In this document: positions 52,067-63,057 of the stretch, piece by piece | Layout of the letters: each line of letters starts with the position of its first letter | Position numbering within the stretch: position 1 is the stretch's first letter | Origin: Prorocentrum cordatum | Lineage: Eukaryota; Sar; Dinophyceae; Prorocentrales; Prorocentraceae | NCBI GenBank assembly: GCA_963575745.1 | Contig: CAUYUJ010014617.1 | Span: 156,001 to 220,000, forward strand | Length of the DNA: 64,000 bases | Reading direction: 5' to 3' | Program-made: the position numbers and the translations under genes | Notes under the pieces: generated by a model | What the model saw: only the letters and a program-made list of their open reading frames with translations | What the model was told of the DNA's origin: nothing | The model's database searches: none

Positions 52067-52455
52067 CTGGGAGCTTTAGCTTTAGCTTTAGCTTAGCTTT
52101 AGCTTAGCTTTAGCTTAGCGTTTCGCTTAGCGTTTCGCTTAGCGTTTCGCTTAGCGTTTAGCTTAGCTTTAGCTTAGCTTTAGCTTAGCTTGAGCTTAGC
52201 TGTAGCTTAGCTTTAGCTTAGATTTAGCTTAGATTTAGCTTAGCCTTAGCTTAGCTTTAGCTTAGCTTTAGCTTAGCTTTAGCTTAGCGTTAGCTTAACT
52301 GTAGCTTAGCTTTAGCTTAGATGTTGCTCAGGTTTAGCTTAGCTTTAGCTTAGCTTTAGCTTAGCTTTACCTTAGCTTTAGCTTAGCTTTAGCTTAGCGT
52401 TAGCTTAGCGTTAGCTTAGCTATGGCTTAGCTTTAGCTTAGCTTTAGCTTAGCGT
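52067..52455. repeat. 12-bp minisatellite (AGCTTTAGCTTA)n
   Basis: About 385 bp, roughly 32 copies, with single-base variants (AGCGTT, AGATTT, AGCTGT). It resembles but is not the TTTAGGG telomere word used by many dinoflagellates. Confidence 0.95.
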
Positions 52456-53015
52456 TACTGTTACTACTAACGCTGCTTTCCTAGGGGTTCCAACTCCTAG
52501 GTAGGGTCGCACTGGGATAAGTTTGTTGTTTTGGGGTACGGTGTTGTCAGCGCAGGATGGCAAGCCCGTGGCTTGTCAAATGCGGGCGAGATCCACAAGA
52601 AGGCGCGGCCACAGACGCTAACCGTCTGGCCTGCAACCACCATACATGGATTATCTCAACTAGCATCGATGGACAGACCCGTCTGCAATGCTGATCGCAT
52701 TGGCTGGCGTGGCAGAGTCTGCGAAAGGGGAAGGCACGACCACCGTCGCAAAACATGGACACCTCACAACAAAACCTGCCAAGTCGGGCTGGACAGTTGA
52801 ATCCAGGTCCTGCCCCCCGAGCATCTGATGATATTGGCTGCAAAACCAACGTATGCGATCGGTGCCTCTAATTCGCCAGCCGTGGCGGCGCGCTCCAGGG
52901 GTGGCATGCGGCCGGGAAAAACGCATCGATAACCTTACCCTCTCGAAGCACAAAGAACGTTGACCCCCTGACGTGCTTGTATAATGCTTGAAAACTCGGC
53001 TCCTCCTGGGGGCTC
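52456..53015. other. no gene seen (unique sequence)
   Basis: Balanced composition, short frames only. An 89-codon plus-strand frame at 52531-52800 has no recognisable features. Confidence 0.45.
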
Positions 53016-53945
53016 TTGGGACCAAGAGCTCGGACATCGAAAGTGGCTGTCTTCTTCTGGGACCCCTCTCGGGCGCTTCTTGGGCTTCTCTTGGGCCGTC
53101 TTGGGGGCCGATTGGGTCGTCCTGCGTTCCTCGTAGGCCATCTTGGAGATTTCTTGGGGGCCTCCTAGGCAGTTTTGGGGGGCCTCTTGGGCCGTCTTGG
53201 ACGCGGTGACAGCCCAAGAGGCGAGATGCGAAAAATATACGTTTACCCATAGGAATGGAAGGATTTTAGTTTACTGGGACTCTCTTGGGGTGCCTCTTGG
53301 AGCATCTTGGGGTGCTTTTAGGGGCCTGCTTGGGGCCTCTTGGGGGCGTATCGGCGCCTCCTGGGATCTCTTGGGGCCGAAAGCTCGGAATTCGAGAGTG
53401 GCTTTCTTGTCTGGGACTCCTCTCGGGCGCGTCTTGGGGCTCTCTTGGGCCGTCTTGGGGGCCCATTGGGCCGTCCTGGGCTCCTCGTGGCCCGTCTTGG
53501 AGCTCTTTTGGGGGCATCCTAGGCCGTCTTGGGAACCCCTTGGGCCGTCTTGGACGCGATGACAGCCCAACAGGCGAACATGCGAAAAATATACGTTTTC
53601 CAACAGGAGTGGGACGATTTGTGCTTCTTGGAGCTCTCTTGGGGTGCCTCTTGGAGCGTCTTGAGGTGCTTTTGGGAGCCTTCCGGGCGCTTCTTGGGGG
53701 CTTCTCGGCGCCTCCTGGAGCCACTTGGGGTCGGAAGCTTGGAATTCGATGGTGGCTTTCCTCCTCTGGGGCCCTCCCGGGCCTGTCTTGGGGACTCTCG
53801 TGGGCCGTCTTGGGCCCTTCGTGGGCCGCCCTGAAGCTTTCTGGGGCTGTATTGGGGCCCTCTGGGGCGCGTCCTGGGCTGTATTGGGGCGGTCCTGGGA
53901 GCTTCTGAGGTCGTCAAGCACGGACCGACAGCGAAAACAAGCAAT
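53016..53945 (-). repeat. ~360-bp tandem array units (array family, second core type)
   Basis: Three units, each ending in an AT-rich core at 53221, 53574 and 53941 (GCGAAAAATATACGTTTNC and GGAATGG/GGAGTGGG). Each begins after the core with CTTGGGGTGCCTCTTGGAGC. They resemble the cores at 48844-49790. Confidence 0.75.
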
Positions 53946-54106
53946 ATATTAAAAATGTACGTTTTACAAAGGCAATGGGGCTATTTGGGCCCCTTGGGGC
54001 TCTCTTTGGAGCCCTATTGGGGGTCGCTTGGGGTGTCTTGGGGGCTTCTGAAGCCGCCTTGGAGGCCATGTTGGGCGTCTGGGAGCGACCTTCGGGCGTC
54101 CCGGGT

Positions 54107-54225
54107 CGAGCTCAAGATTCCGATTCAGTTCCGAAGCTGGGCGAAGCAACGCTCCACATGTGAAGCGTGGGACCGCCCTCACGACACCGAACTGGGCGGC
54201 GGGCACTTGCAGTGTTTTTTCCCCA
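54107..54225 (+). repeat. 120-bp direct repeat, copy 2
   Basis: Second copy of 51838-51958. Confidence 0.9.
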
Positions 54226-54289
54226 ACCAGCTTGCTGAACGGGGTGCTGTTGTGATAGAAGCTAACTCCGGCCGAGGGAAGTCGGAGCA

Positions 54290-54800
54290 GAGACATCCTC
54301 ACAAAAATTTGATGTTCCGGGCCGTTTCGCTTGAGACATCCTCACAACTCTCGTTTCTTAAATGGTTAAATGGCCGTGATTGGCCGTTTCGCCTGAGACA
54401 TCCTCGAAAAGTTGCGCTCCAGGACTCGAACTCCTGAGCTCTGAGATGCCCTGCGCGAGGTGGTCCGGCCCGTCTCGCCTGAGACATCCTCGCAACTCTG
54501 AGCTCTGAGATGCCGTGCGCAAGGTGGCACCTCTAAGCTCTCAGATGCCGCGCAAGAGGTGGTCCAGCCTGGGGGCCCAGATGACCACATGTTACATATC
54601 CTCCCTGGGACCCTGGGAGCCCGCCTGAGACATCGTCGAACTTCTGAGCTCTGAAATGCCCTGCGCGAGGTGGTCCGGCTCGTCTCGCCTGAGACATGCT
54701 CGCAACTCTGAGCTCTGAGATGCCGTGCGCAAGGTGGTCCGGCTTGTTTCGCACAAGACATTCTCGCACCTCTGAGCTCCCAGATGCCGCGCAAGAGGTG
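54290..54800. repeat. ~67-bp satellite, block 2
   Basis: Units with GAGACATCCTCGCAACTCTG, CTCTGAGATGCC and AGGTGGTCCGGC words. One larger segment (AGATGCCGCGCAAGAGGTGG through CCTGGGACCCTGGGAG) occurs twice (about 54545-54625 and 54782-54860). Confidence 0.8.
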
Positions 54801-54860
54801 GTCCAGCCTGGGGTCCCAGAAGACCAGATGTTACATATCCTCCCTGGGACCCTGGGAGCC

Positions 54861-55880
54861 CAAGGAGGCCCCAGCTAGCTCCAGGAGGCCGCAGGACGCC
54901 CAGGACAGGCCCCAGGGGTCCCCAGGAGATTCCCAGGAGGCTCCCAGGAGCCCCCAGGAGGCCCCCTTATCAGAACGTGTCAAGTTAATACACATCCGGT
55001 GCCGATTCGTTGATTTTTCCTGCTCTTGTGCCCCCCCCTCCGTTTTGAGGGACCCAAACGGCCACAGGTTAGATATCCCCCCTGGAAGCCCCAAGAGGTT
55101 TCAGGAAACCCCAGGTGGAGTTCGGGAGGCCACAGGAGGCCCAGGAGGAAGCCCCAGCAGCCATTCTAGCTCCCTGCGGCGGGCATGCACCCCTGGTTCC
55201 GCAGGGCCCACTGCGCCGCGGCGGCGCGAGCAGTGCCGTCGGCTGCAGCATGGCCAACTCGAGTGGAGAAAGCAACTCGAGAAACTGTTTGTGGCCCGCG
55301 TCGAGATCTTCCGGCGCCGCCCATGCCACGGAAGGGGGTCCAGCGCCGATCCAAGAAGTCCGCAAGGACCTTCGAAGGTTCATTCATGCTCATGGAATTC
55401 GTTCCTCTTCAAGCGATCGCACTCGCTGAGTCCCTGAAGCCGCCCCGCCGCCAGAGTCTTGGGCGCGGGCATCCAGCGCGCCCGCAGCCGCCCCGCGCGC
55501 ACGGCGTCCGCCCGCTGCAGCCACGGGCTGGCGTGCTCACAATCCCATACATCTGAGTCAGCCGCGATCTTGATGCAAGGCCACGCGACGTACTGGAGGT
55601 CCGAAGCAGGGTCGATTGGAAGGAGGCGATGGTGCGTGGGGCGCGTGCGGGACCATGCCATCAATGGTTTGAACCATAGCTACTTCTGGAAAATGATACT
55701 GTAAGACGCATGAGCATGATCAGAAAAGTTCGGGGATAACGGAAAGAGCGAGGTACGAATGATGACGTTCTGGTGTGGGCGAAGCCCTAAAGGGAGGGGT
55801 TCCAGGGGAGGGGGGTAGCGTGCGCACCTGCGTGTTAATTGCCGTTTTCGGGTTTTCCCTTGGGTTTTTGCATATTTGTC
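54861..55880. other. no gene seen
   Basis: 54870-54965 is a CCAGGAGGC-type array. The rest is unique GC-rich sequence with a 217-codon frame (54784-55437) that has no domain. 55740-55815 is a diverged copy of the GGAAAGAGCGAGGTACGA segment of the 1.1-kb tandem repeat downstream. Confidence 0.45.
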
Positions 55881-56705
55881 GGGTTCCCCCCCAAGACGGC
55901 CCAAGAGCGCTCCAAGAGAGCCCAAGACTGCACAAGAGGGCCCAAAGGGCCCCCAAGACGCCCCCAAGAGGCGCCCAAGGGGCGTCCCAAGAGGGCCCCA
56001 AGAGGCAGAAATCCTTCATTTTCCATAGGAAAACGTATATTTTTAGCAAATGCGCTTTGTCGGCTTTCACGGCGTTGACGACGGCCCAAGAGGCCCCCAA
56101 GACCGCCCCAAGATGGCCCAAGAGGCTCCCAAGAGGCCCCCCAAACGGCCCAAGAGGGCCCCAAGACGGCCCAAGAGGCGCTCAAGATGGCCCAAGAGGG
56201 CGCCAAGACGGCCCCAAGAGGGGGACCACGAACCGAAAAGTCTAGCCTTTCGCCCCAAGACGCTCCCAGGAGGCCCCCAGCGCCCCCCAAGAAGCCCAAG
56301 AGGCCCCCAAGAGGCGTCCCAAGAGGCCACCGGGAGGCGAAACTCATTGATTTCCTATGGGAAAATGTACATTTTTAGCATACAAGGCTTTTCGGCTTTC
56401 ACTGCGATGAAGACGCTCCAAGAGGCCCCCAAGACCGCCCCAACGGCCCAAGAGGCTCCCAAGAGGCCCCCAAAACGGCCCAAGAGGGCGCCAAGACAGC
56501 CCAAGAGGCGCCCAAGACGGTCCAAGAGGGCCCCAAGACGGCCTCAAGAGGGGGACCACGAACCGAAAAGTCTAGCCTTTCGCCCCAAGAAGCTCCCAGG
56601 AGGCCCCCAGAGCCCCCCCAAGAAGCCCCAAGTGGCCCCCAAGAGGTTCCCAAGAGGCCTCCAAAAGGGCCCGACAAGGGGTCCAATAGGACTCCCAAGA
56701 TGCCA
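55881..56705 (+). repeat. array family, two ~320-bp units with AT core
   Basis: Plus-oriented units with cores at 56009-56056 and 56341-56383 (TTTTCCATAGGAAAACGTA; TTTCCTATGGGAAAATG), the reverse complements of the cores near 53.2-53.9 kb. Each is followed by GGGGACCACGAACCGAAAAG and CTAGCCTTTCGCCCCAAGA. Confidence 0.8.
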
Positions 56706-56708
56706 AAT

Positions 56709-56960
56709 AGAGAGCGATCGGTAACGCAAAAAGCTCTTCACACCAAGGCTCCCAAGAGCGAACGGTGACGTGAACAAGCTGATGAGACCAAGGCTCCCAG
56801 CAGAGAGCGGTGACGTAACAAGTTCCTGACACCAAGGCCCAGCCAAGGCTCAGGAACGGGCGGCAACGCAACAATCTCTGAACACCAAGGCTGCTAAGAG
56901 CGAGGGGTGACGTAACAAGCTCTCAACGCCAAAGCTCCCAGTACGAACGGTGGTGTGAGT
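56709..56960. repeat. ~50-bp tandem repeat
   Basis: About five units with GAGCGANCGGTGACGTAACAA and CACCAAGGCTCCCA words. The TGACGTAA word is a recurring near-palindrome. Confidence 0.75.
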
Positions 56961-57439
56961 AATTTCGGTTTCTGTTTCTGAAGCGCTCTTTCCGTTTCTG
57001 TGCCGGCCCAGGTGACGGAAAGAGCGAGGTACGAGCGAGTGACGTTGAGTAGGGGGCGAAGCCCTTCTTAGGGGGGGTCCAGGGGGGGTGCGAGGCCCAG
57101 ACGTATGGTCTAATAGCCCGTTTCCCTCGTATTTTTTCGAGTGAAGCGGCTCCCGGGCGGCTCCCATGGCCGTTTCTTCCCCAGACGGGCCCAAGACGGC
57201 CCAGAGGCCCCAAAGCTCGTCCCAAGACGGCCCTGGAGGCGTCCCAAACGGCCCCAAAACGGTCCAAGAGGGCCCCCAGACGGGCCCAAGACGGCCTACG
57301 AGGCCCCAAAGATCATCCCACGACGGCCCCAGAGGCGCCCCAAAGGGGCCCAAAACGGCCCAAGATGGCCCCCAGACGGCCCGAATACGGCCAAGAGGGC
57401 CGCGAGGGCCCTAAGAGAGCCCAAGAGGGCCGCAATAGG

Positions 57440-58000
57440 CTTCCGAGCGCGCCGAAAGAGGAGGAGGGGGAGGAGGAGGAGGAGGAGGAGGAGGAGGAGG
57501 AGGAGGAGAAGGAGAGAGGAGGAGGAGGAGGAGGAGGAGGAGGAGGAGGAGGCGGAGGCGGAGGCGGAGGCGGAGGCGGAAGGAGGAGGAGGAGGAGGAG
57601 GAGGAGGAGGAGGAGGAGGAGGAGGAGGAGGAGGAGGAGAGCGAGGCCAAGGGAGGGGAGGGAGGTAGAAGGAGGAGGGGGAGGAAGGAGAGGAGGAGAG
57701 GAGGGAAAGGAGGAGGAGAGGAGGAGGAGGAGGCGGAGGAGGAGGAGGAGGAGGAGGAGGGCAGGCGGAGGCGGAGGAGGAGGCGGGGCGGAGGGAGGAG
57801 GAGGAGAGGAGGAGGAGGAGGAGGAGGAGGAGGAGGACGAGGCCAAGGGAGGATGAGGGATGTAGAAGGAGGAGTGGAGGACGAGGCCAAGGGAGGGGGA
57901 GAGAGGTAGAAGGAGGAGGGGGAGGAAGAGGAGGAGGAGGAGGAGGAGGAAAAGGAGGAGGAGGAGGAGGAGGAGGAGGAGGAGGAGGAGCGAGGGGTGG
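57440..58000. repeat. (GGA)n polypurine tract
   Basis: About 550 bp of nearly pure purine, with GGC interruptions. Confidence 0.95.
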
Positions 58001-58514
58001 CAGTACGAACGGTGGTGTGAGTAATTTCGGTTAATGTGTTTGAGGCGCTCTTTCCGTTTCCGTTCCGGTCCAGGTGACGGAAAGAGCGAGGTACGAGCGA
58101 GTGACGTTGAGTAGGGGGCGAAGCCCTTCTTAGGGGGGGTCCAGGGGGGGTGCGAGGCCCAGACGTATGGTCTAATAGCCCGTTTCCCTCTTATTTGTTC
58201 TAGTGAAGCGGCTCCCGGGCGGCTCCCATGGCCCGATTCTTCCCCAGACGGGCCTAACTAAGACGGCCCAGAGACCCCAAACATCGTCCCAAGACGGCCC
58301 CGGAGGCGTCCCAAACGGGCTCAAAACGGTCCGAGAGGACCCCAGACGGGCCCAAGACGGCCTAAGAGGCCCCAAAGATCATCCCAAGACGGCCGCAGAG
58401 GCGCCCCAAAGGGGCCCAAAACGGCCCAAGATGGCCCCCAGACGGCCCCAATACGGCCAAGAAGGCCCCGAGGGCCCTCAGTGAGCCCAAGAGGGACCCA
58501 ATATGCTCCCGAGC

Positions 58515-59105
58515 GCGCCCGAAGAGGAGGAGGGGGAGGAGGAGGAGGAGGAGGAGGAGGAGGAGGAGGAGGAGGAGGAGGAGGAGGAGGAGGAGGAGGA
58601 GGAGGAGGAGGAGGAGGAGGATAAGGAGGAGGAGGAGGAGGAGGAGAGGAGGAGGAGGAGGAGGAGGAGGAGGAGAGGAGGAGGAGGGGGGGGAGGAGGA
58701 GGAGGGAGGAGGAGGAGGAGGAGGAGGAGGAGGAGGAGGAGGAGGAGGAGGAGGAGGGAGGAGGAGGAGGGGGAGGAGAAGGAGGAGGAGGGAGGAGGAG
58801 GAGGACGAGGAGGAGGAGGGAGGAGGAGGAGGAGGAGAAGGAGGAGAGAGAGGAGGAGGAGGAGGAGGAGGAGGAGGAGGGAGGAGGAGGAGAAAAGCAG
58901 GAGGAGGAGGAGGAGGATGAACGAGGACGAAGGGAGGAGGAGGGAGGTAGAAGGAGGAGGGGGAGGAAGAGGAGGAGGAGGAGGAGGAGGAGGAGGAGGA
59001 GGAGGAGGAGGAGGAGGAGGAGGAGGAGGAACGGAGAGGACGAGGCCCAGGGAGGAGGGAGGAGAGGAGGAGTGGAGGAAGAGGAGGAGGAGGAGGAGGA
59101 GGAGG
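58515..59105. repeat. (GGA)n polypurine tract
   Basis: About 590 bp of purine repeat. It lies opposite in sense to the (CCT)n tract 300 bp downstream. Confidence 0.95.
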
Positions 59106-59222
59106 AGGCGTGGGGTGACGTAACAAGCTCTCAACGCCAAGGCTCTCACTACGAACGGTGGTGTGAGTAACTTCGGTTTAATGTGTTTGAGGCGCTCTTT
59201 CCGTTTCCGTGCCGGCCCAGGT

Positions 59223-59395
59223 CTAATGGCCCAGGTCGATCCCGACCTGGACCAGTCAGGCGTTGCAGGATCCTGCAAGATCTTGCAGGACGCTGCAGGA
59301 TCCTGCACCCAAGCCCAGGTCAACGCTTCCCTGGCTCTGCAGGACCCTGCAGGATCCGGCGCTCTGGCTGAACCCCGTTTGTGTTGAACCCGTCT
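59223..59395. repeat. TGCAGGATCCTGCA palindromes
   Basis: Two perfect 14-bp palindromes (59264-59277 and about 59295-59308) and related TGCAAGATCTTGCA/GCAGGACCCTGCAGG words within 100 bp. Confidence 0.7.
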
Positions 59396-59399
59396 CTCC

Positions 59400-59610
59400 A
59401 CTCCTCCTCCTCCTCCTCCTCCTCCTCCTCCTCCTCTCCTCCTCCTCCTCCTCTCCTCCTCCTCCTCCTCCTCCTCCTCCTCCTCCTCCTCCTCCTCCTC
59501 CTCCTCCTCCTCCTCCTCCTCCTCCTCCCTCCTCCTCCCTCCTCCTCCCTCCTCCTCCTCCTCCTCCTCCTCCTCCTCCTCCTCCTCCTCCTCCTCCTCC
59601 TCCTCCTCCC
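59400..59610. repeat. (CCT)n polypyrimidine tract
   Basis: About 210 bp of CCT triplets. Confidence 0.95.
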
Positions 59611-60330
59611 TCAATCCACTCGCATGATCCTTCTAGCACTTGTTCCATCGTTATTCCGTTTCTGCATGTCTATTTGTGCGCATGTAGATATACATGCACA
59701 TGCGTAGACATATATGTATGCATAGTTACACACCCACTTTACCTAGCCAGCCGGTTGCCTCTTGGGCGGGGCCCTTCCAGCCCACCGATCAGAGAAGGTG
59801 CAAGCGCATTGCAGGAGAACGATGGGGCGCACCTCGCTCGCAAGTGCGAAGTGCAGTCTTCGCCTCGGCGCCGCGCTCGCTGCTCCTCCGCCTTGAGCTC
59901 CCGCCACGAGCGCGGCGCACATCCAATTCGCCGCGCGCGAGCGGGGCGACACATAGCTCTCGCCCATCCGCCGCGAAAGCTTCGCCTAGAAGCGGCATCC
60001 CGCCTGGACGCGGCGCGTAGTTTCGTTCCTTGGCTCAGCCGCTTGGACCAGGACTCCGCGGGAGCGTAGCGGGCGAAGAGTCGACCTCGCCCATGCTCCC
60101 CGGAGGTTTCGTGCGAGATTGGCATTTCCGCTGGGGCACGGCGCATACCTGTCGCTCGCCAAGTCGCCAGAAAACGGAAACAGAGATGCTCGCGAGCGGG
60201 CGACATGCAGATCTCGTATGGAAAAGGCAATATGTTCCGGCGCGGCGCATTCATTGCCTTCGCCGCTCTCATTGGACATTCTGATGGGCCTGACTTCCGC
60301 CACCACCACCATACGCTGCAGGGGGGAAGG
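59611..60330. other. no gene seen
   Basis: TA/TG words to about 59730, then GC-rich unique sequence open in several frames on both strands (up to 178 codons) with no recognisable protein. Confidence 0.45.
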
Positions 60331-60608
60331 AGGTGGAGGCTGAAGAGGAGGAGGAGGAGGAGGAGGAGGAGGAGGAGGAGGACCCCCTCCCGCTCCTGCT
60401 TTTGGTGGTGGTGGGGGGGCGATCAGGAGGAGGAGGAGGAGGAGGAGGAGGAGGAGGAGGAGGAGGATGGAGCCCACAACATGTGGAGGGTCAAGAGAGA
60501 GAGGGCCACGGTATGCTCCCGCAGCAGCGCCACGCAACGCTTCTCTTGAAGCTCCCCGCTCCCGCGCCGGTGCGCGGCCCGTGCTCGCCCCCCCCCCCCC
60601 TCGCTAGG

Positions 60609-60689
<81 letters not shown>

Positions 60690-60821
60690 TCGTCGTCGTC
60701 TTTTCCGTCGTCGTCCTGCTCTCACTTCAGCTCCTCCTCCGCATCCCCCCGCGCGCGCGGCGAAAGGGGGCGGAGGAGAGAGGAGGCAGCCTGGAGGAAG
60801 GGGGGGACCAAGGGGAGGGGG

Positions 60822-60902
<81 letters not shown>

Positions 60903-60910
60903 TGCGACGA
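60331..60910. repeat. (GGA)n, (GTC)n and (GAC)n microsatellites
   Basis: (GGA)n at 60340-60380 and 60425-60468, (GTC)n at 60608-60700, (GAC)n at 60822-60902. The (GTC)n and (GAC)n tracts are reverse complements, 120 bp apart. Confidence 0.9.
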
Positions 60911-61954
60911 CGACGGACCGGCGATCTCGTGGCGCCTGCGGCATGCGCACCAGCTGCGCGCGCGGGGCCTGTGGAGCCTCGCCGACGGGGGGGGCGAGGA
61001 AGAGGATGGGCACAGGGCGCAAAGCAGAGCAAGGAAGCGATGAGAGACACGGGGGAGGAGGGGGCGTCAGCCACCACCACGGTGCAGCCCGCGCCCGGCT
61101 GGCTCGCACCTGACGGAGAGCATCGGGCCGAGAATCGCGCGGGAGGATCGAGGAGGAGGGGCGGACGAAAGAGGGGGGGTAGCAACGACGGGGCTACCGA
61201 ATCAGCTGCACGCGTCTACGTATCCTTGCGCCTCCCTGCGCCAAAGACGGCCATGTATGAAGGAAATGGGGCCTGCGACGGAACTGAAACCAGCTGCGTT
61301 TTTGTTGTCCCGCGACGATGGGGGGGGGGTATACCGTAACGCCCCGACACCACAAAGCCTGTGTTTGTATTTTCCAGGATTGCGACCGGATGACGTCACG
61401 TGCCGCCTCGGCGGCGTCCACAATGCCTGACCATAGCCAAATAGGAGCAGCATGTACGTAGCGATCTGCCCCACAGCGCCTGTGTACACCACAATGCTCG
61501 CGTGCACCACAGCGCGCGTGTACACCATATAGCGTCTGCGTACACCGCAACAACCGTGTGCAACGCTGCGCATGTGTACACCAGTGCTTGCGCGCACCAC
61601 AGCACTGGTGTACACCACAGCGAATGTGTACACCGCAGCAATCATGTGCAACACAGCGCCTGTGTACACCGCAATGCTTGCGTGCACCGCAGCGCCTGTT
61701 CACACCACAGCGCCTGTCTACAGCACAGCATCCGCGTGCAACGCAGCGCTGGTGCACACCACAGCGCCTGCGTGCACAGGACAGTTAGAAAGAATATGTA
61801 AATAAGGATCTGCTGCGCACAGCTAAACACCACGCCGGGGAAGCGTTGATAATAAAATTAGACGTTCTTCCCTCCTTCCTCCTTCTCCACCTCAACCTCC
61901 ACCTCAACCTCCACCTAATCCTCCCCCTCCCCCTCCTCCTCATCTGCGGGGGGT

Positions 61955-62178
61955 GGGCTGATGAGACTCACAATTTACAGTTCCACGCTGGGCTGGGGAT
62001 CTGGTTCTGTAGCACCTGCGGAAGCTTTGCGGCCCAGCAGTTGGCCCAGCTTGGGAAGAGGTGTGTTGGCAGACCAGACGGTAATCGTAGAGATTATTTA
62101 AAGAATATTGAACGGGGAATCTGGCCTAAAGCTTACAGCAAAGCTGATCAGGCCAGAAGAGCGGCTCGTTCTATTTAA
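61955..62178 (+). pseudogene. retroelement zinc-ribbon fragment
   Basis: Within an ATG frame opening at 61846, the last ~75 codons read HNLQFHAGLGIWFCSTCGSF, then AAQQLAQLGKRCVGRPDGNRRDYLKNIERGIWPK. The H...WFC-x2-CG...C-x-G-x-P...L-x-x-I-x-x-G-x-x-P pattern resembles a small zinc-binding module that I associate with dinoflagellate retroelement polyproteins (from general knowledge, not a search). The sequence before it is microsatellite-derived (Leu/His repeats). It is probably a captured fragment and not a working gene. Confidence 0.4.
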
Positions 62179-62223
62179 GCAATATGTAAACGACACAGTC
62201 GCAATATCCGTAACTCCGTAACT

Positions 62224-62275
62224 CCTCCTCCTCCTCCTCCTCCTCCTCCTCCTCCTCCCTCCCCTCCTCCCTCAT
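62224..62275. repeat. (CTC)n
   Basis: Short pyrimidine triplet tract inside the foldback interior. Confidence 0.9.
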
Positions 62276-62971
62276 CCTTCCCTCTTGTCGTGCGGGTCGG
62301 CGCTACAGCGCGCGTGCGCATCTCAGCGCGCACCGCAGAAGTGTCTATTGAATGAGTCCACTTTCTTCTCGGATGGCCAATTCTGCTGGAGCCTCCTGGA
62401 CGCATATGGAAGAAGTTCGGAAGATGCGGGCGGACTCGTAGATTCCAGCGGCGCTCCTTTTCTCATGGGAATTATGTTTCCAAATGCTACATGCAATACT
62501 TGTTCTCTGTGGAATCCACAGGCGCTCCATTTTGTCATAAGGATTCCTTACACATTCTACTTGTAACAGTTGCTGTGATGCACACAGGCGCCGTGTGTAC
62601 ACAGGCGCTGTAGTCCACGCGCGCATTGTGGTGTACACAGGTGCTGTGTTGCGCACGGCTGATGTGGTGTACGCAGGCGCTGTGGTGTACACAAGCGCTG
62701 TGGTGCCCGCAACCACCATGGTACACACTGGCGCTGTGTTGCACGCGGCTGCTATGGTGTACGTAGGCTGCGTGGTGAACACAGGCGCTGTGGTGCACGC
62801 AGACACTGTGGTGTGCACAGGCGCTGTGGTGCGGATCGCCACCTACATGCTGCTGCTACCCGTCCTCGGTAATTCTAGACAGGACTCCCAGACGCCGCCG
62901 GTGCGAAACATGACGTCCTCGGCCCCGTCCCCTTCCCCCCCCAAGAAGACGGCCGTCATCGGCTCGGAATA

Positions 62972-62979
<8 letters not shown>

Positions 62980-63025
<46 letters not shown>
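62980..63025. repeat. (CT)n(TA)n
   Basis: Short CT run followed by TA dinucleotides. Confidence 0.9.
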
Positions 63026-63026
<1 letters not shown>

Positions 63027-63057
63027 CCGCCGACCCTGTCGGCGTGTGGGGGACGCT

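Larger units (their letters stand above)
56941..59222. repeat. ~1.1-kb tandem segmental repeat (3 copies, third truncated)
   Basis: Copies start at GTACGAACGGTGGTGTGAG: 56941, 58003 and about 59149 (spacings 1062 and about 1146 bp). Each full copy has about 240 bp of unique sequence containing a 12-bp-arm hairpin (CGCTCTTTCCGT/ACGGAAAGAGCG, at 56984-57026 and 58046-58088), then about 250 bp of GGCCCAAGA array, then a long (GGA)n tract (57450-57995 and 58520-59105). Confidence 0.85.
61390..62925. mobile_element. ~1.5-kb foldback element with long repetitive inverted arms
   Basis: The left arm (about 61390-61790) holds GAGCAGCATGTACGTAGCGATC and then a ~25-bp repeat (CACAGCGCCTGTGTACACC). The right arm (about 62578-62925) is its reverse complement: GGCGCTGTGGTGTACACAGG units, then GATCGCCACCTACATGCTGC. 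Beyond these, GACGTCACGTGCCG/CGACGTCATG-like ends also correspond. The interior (61800-62570) is single-copy and contains a retroelement fragment. Foldback-type transposons have such internally repetitive long inverted repeats. Confidence 0.65.

Noticed and set aside
52067-52455. Telomere array
   Set aside because: The unit is AGCTTTAGCTTA, not TTTAGGG, and it is interstitial.
54405-54445. tRNA-like T-arm (CAGGA, CTCGAAC loop, TCCTG)
   Set aside because: No acceptor, D-arm or anticodon arm can be formed around it. It lies in the 67-bp satellite and is a chance box B match.
57313-59614. Poly-Pro/Leu/Ser/Glu/Gly frames up to 378 codons
   Set aside because: They are translations of (GGA)n/(CCT)n.
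59739-60272. 177-codon minus-strand frame
   Set aside because: GC-rich sequence open on both strands; no motif, and Arg/Ala/Ser-rich composition typical of chance frames.
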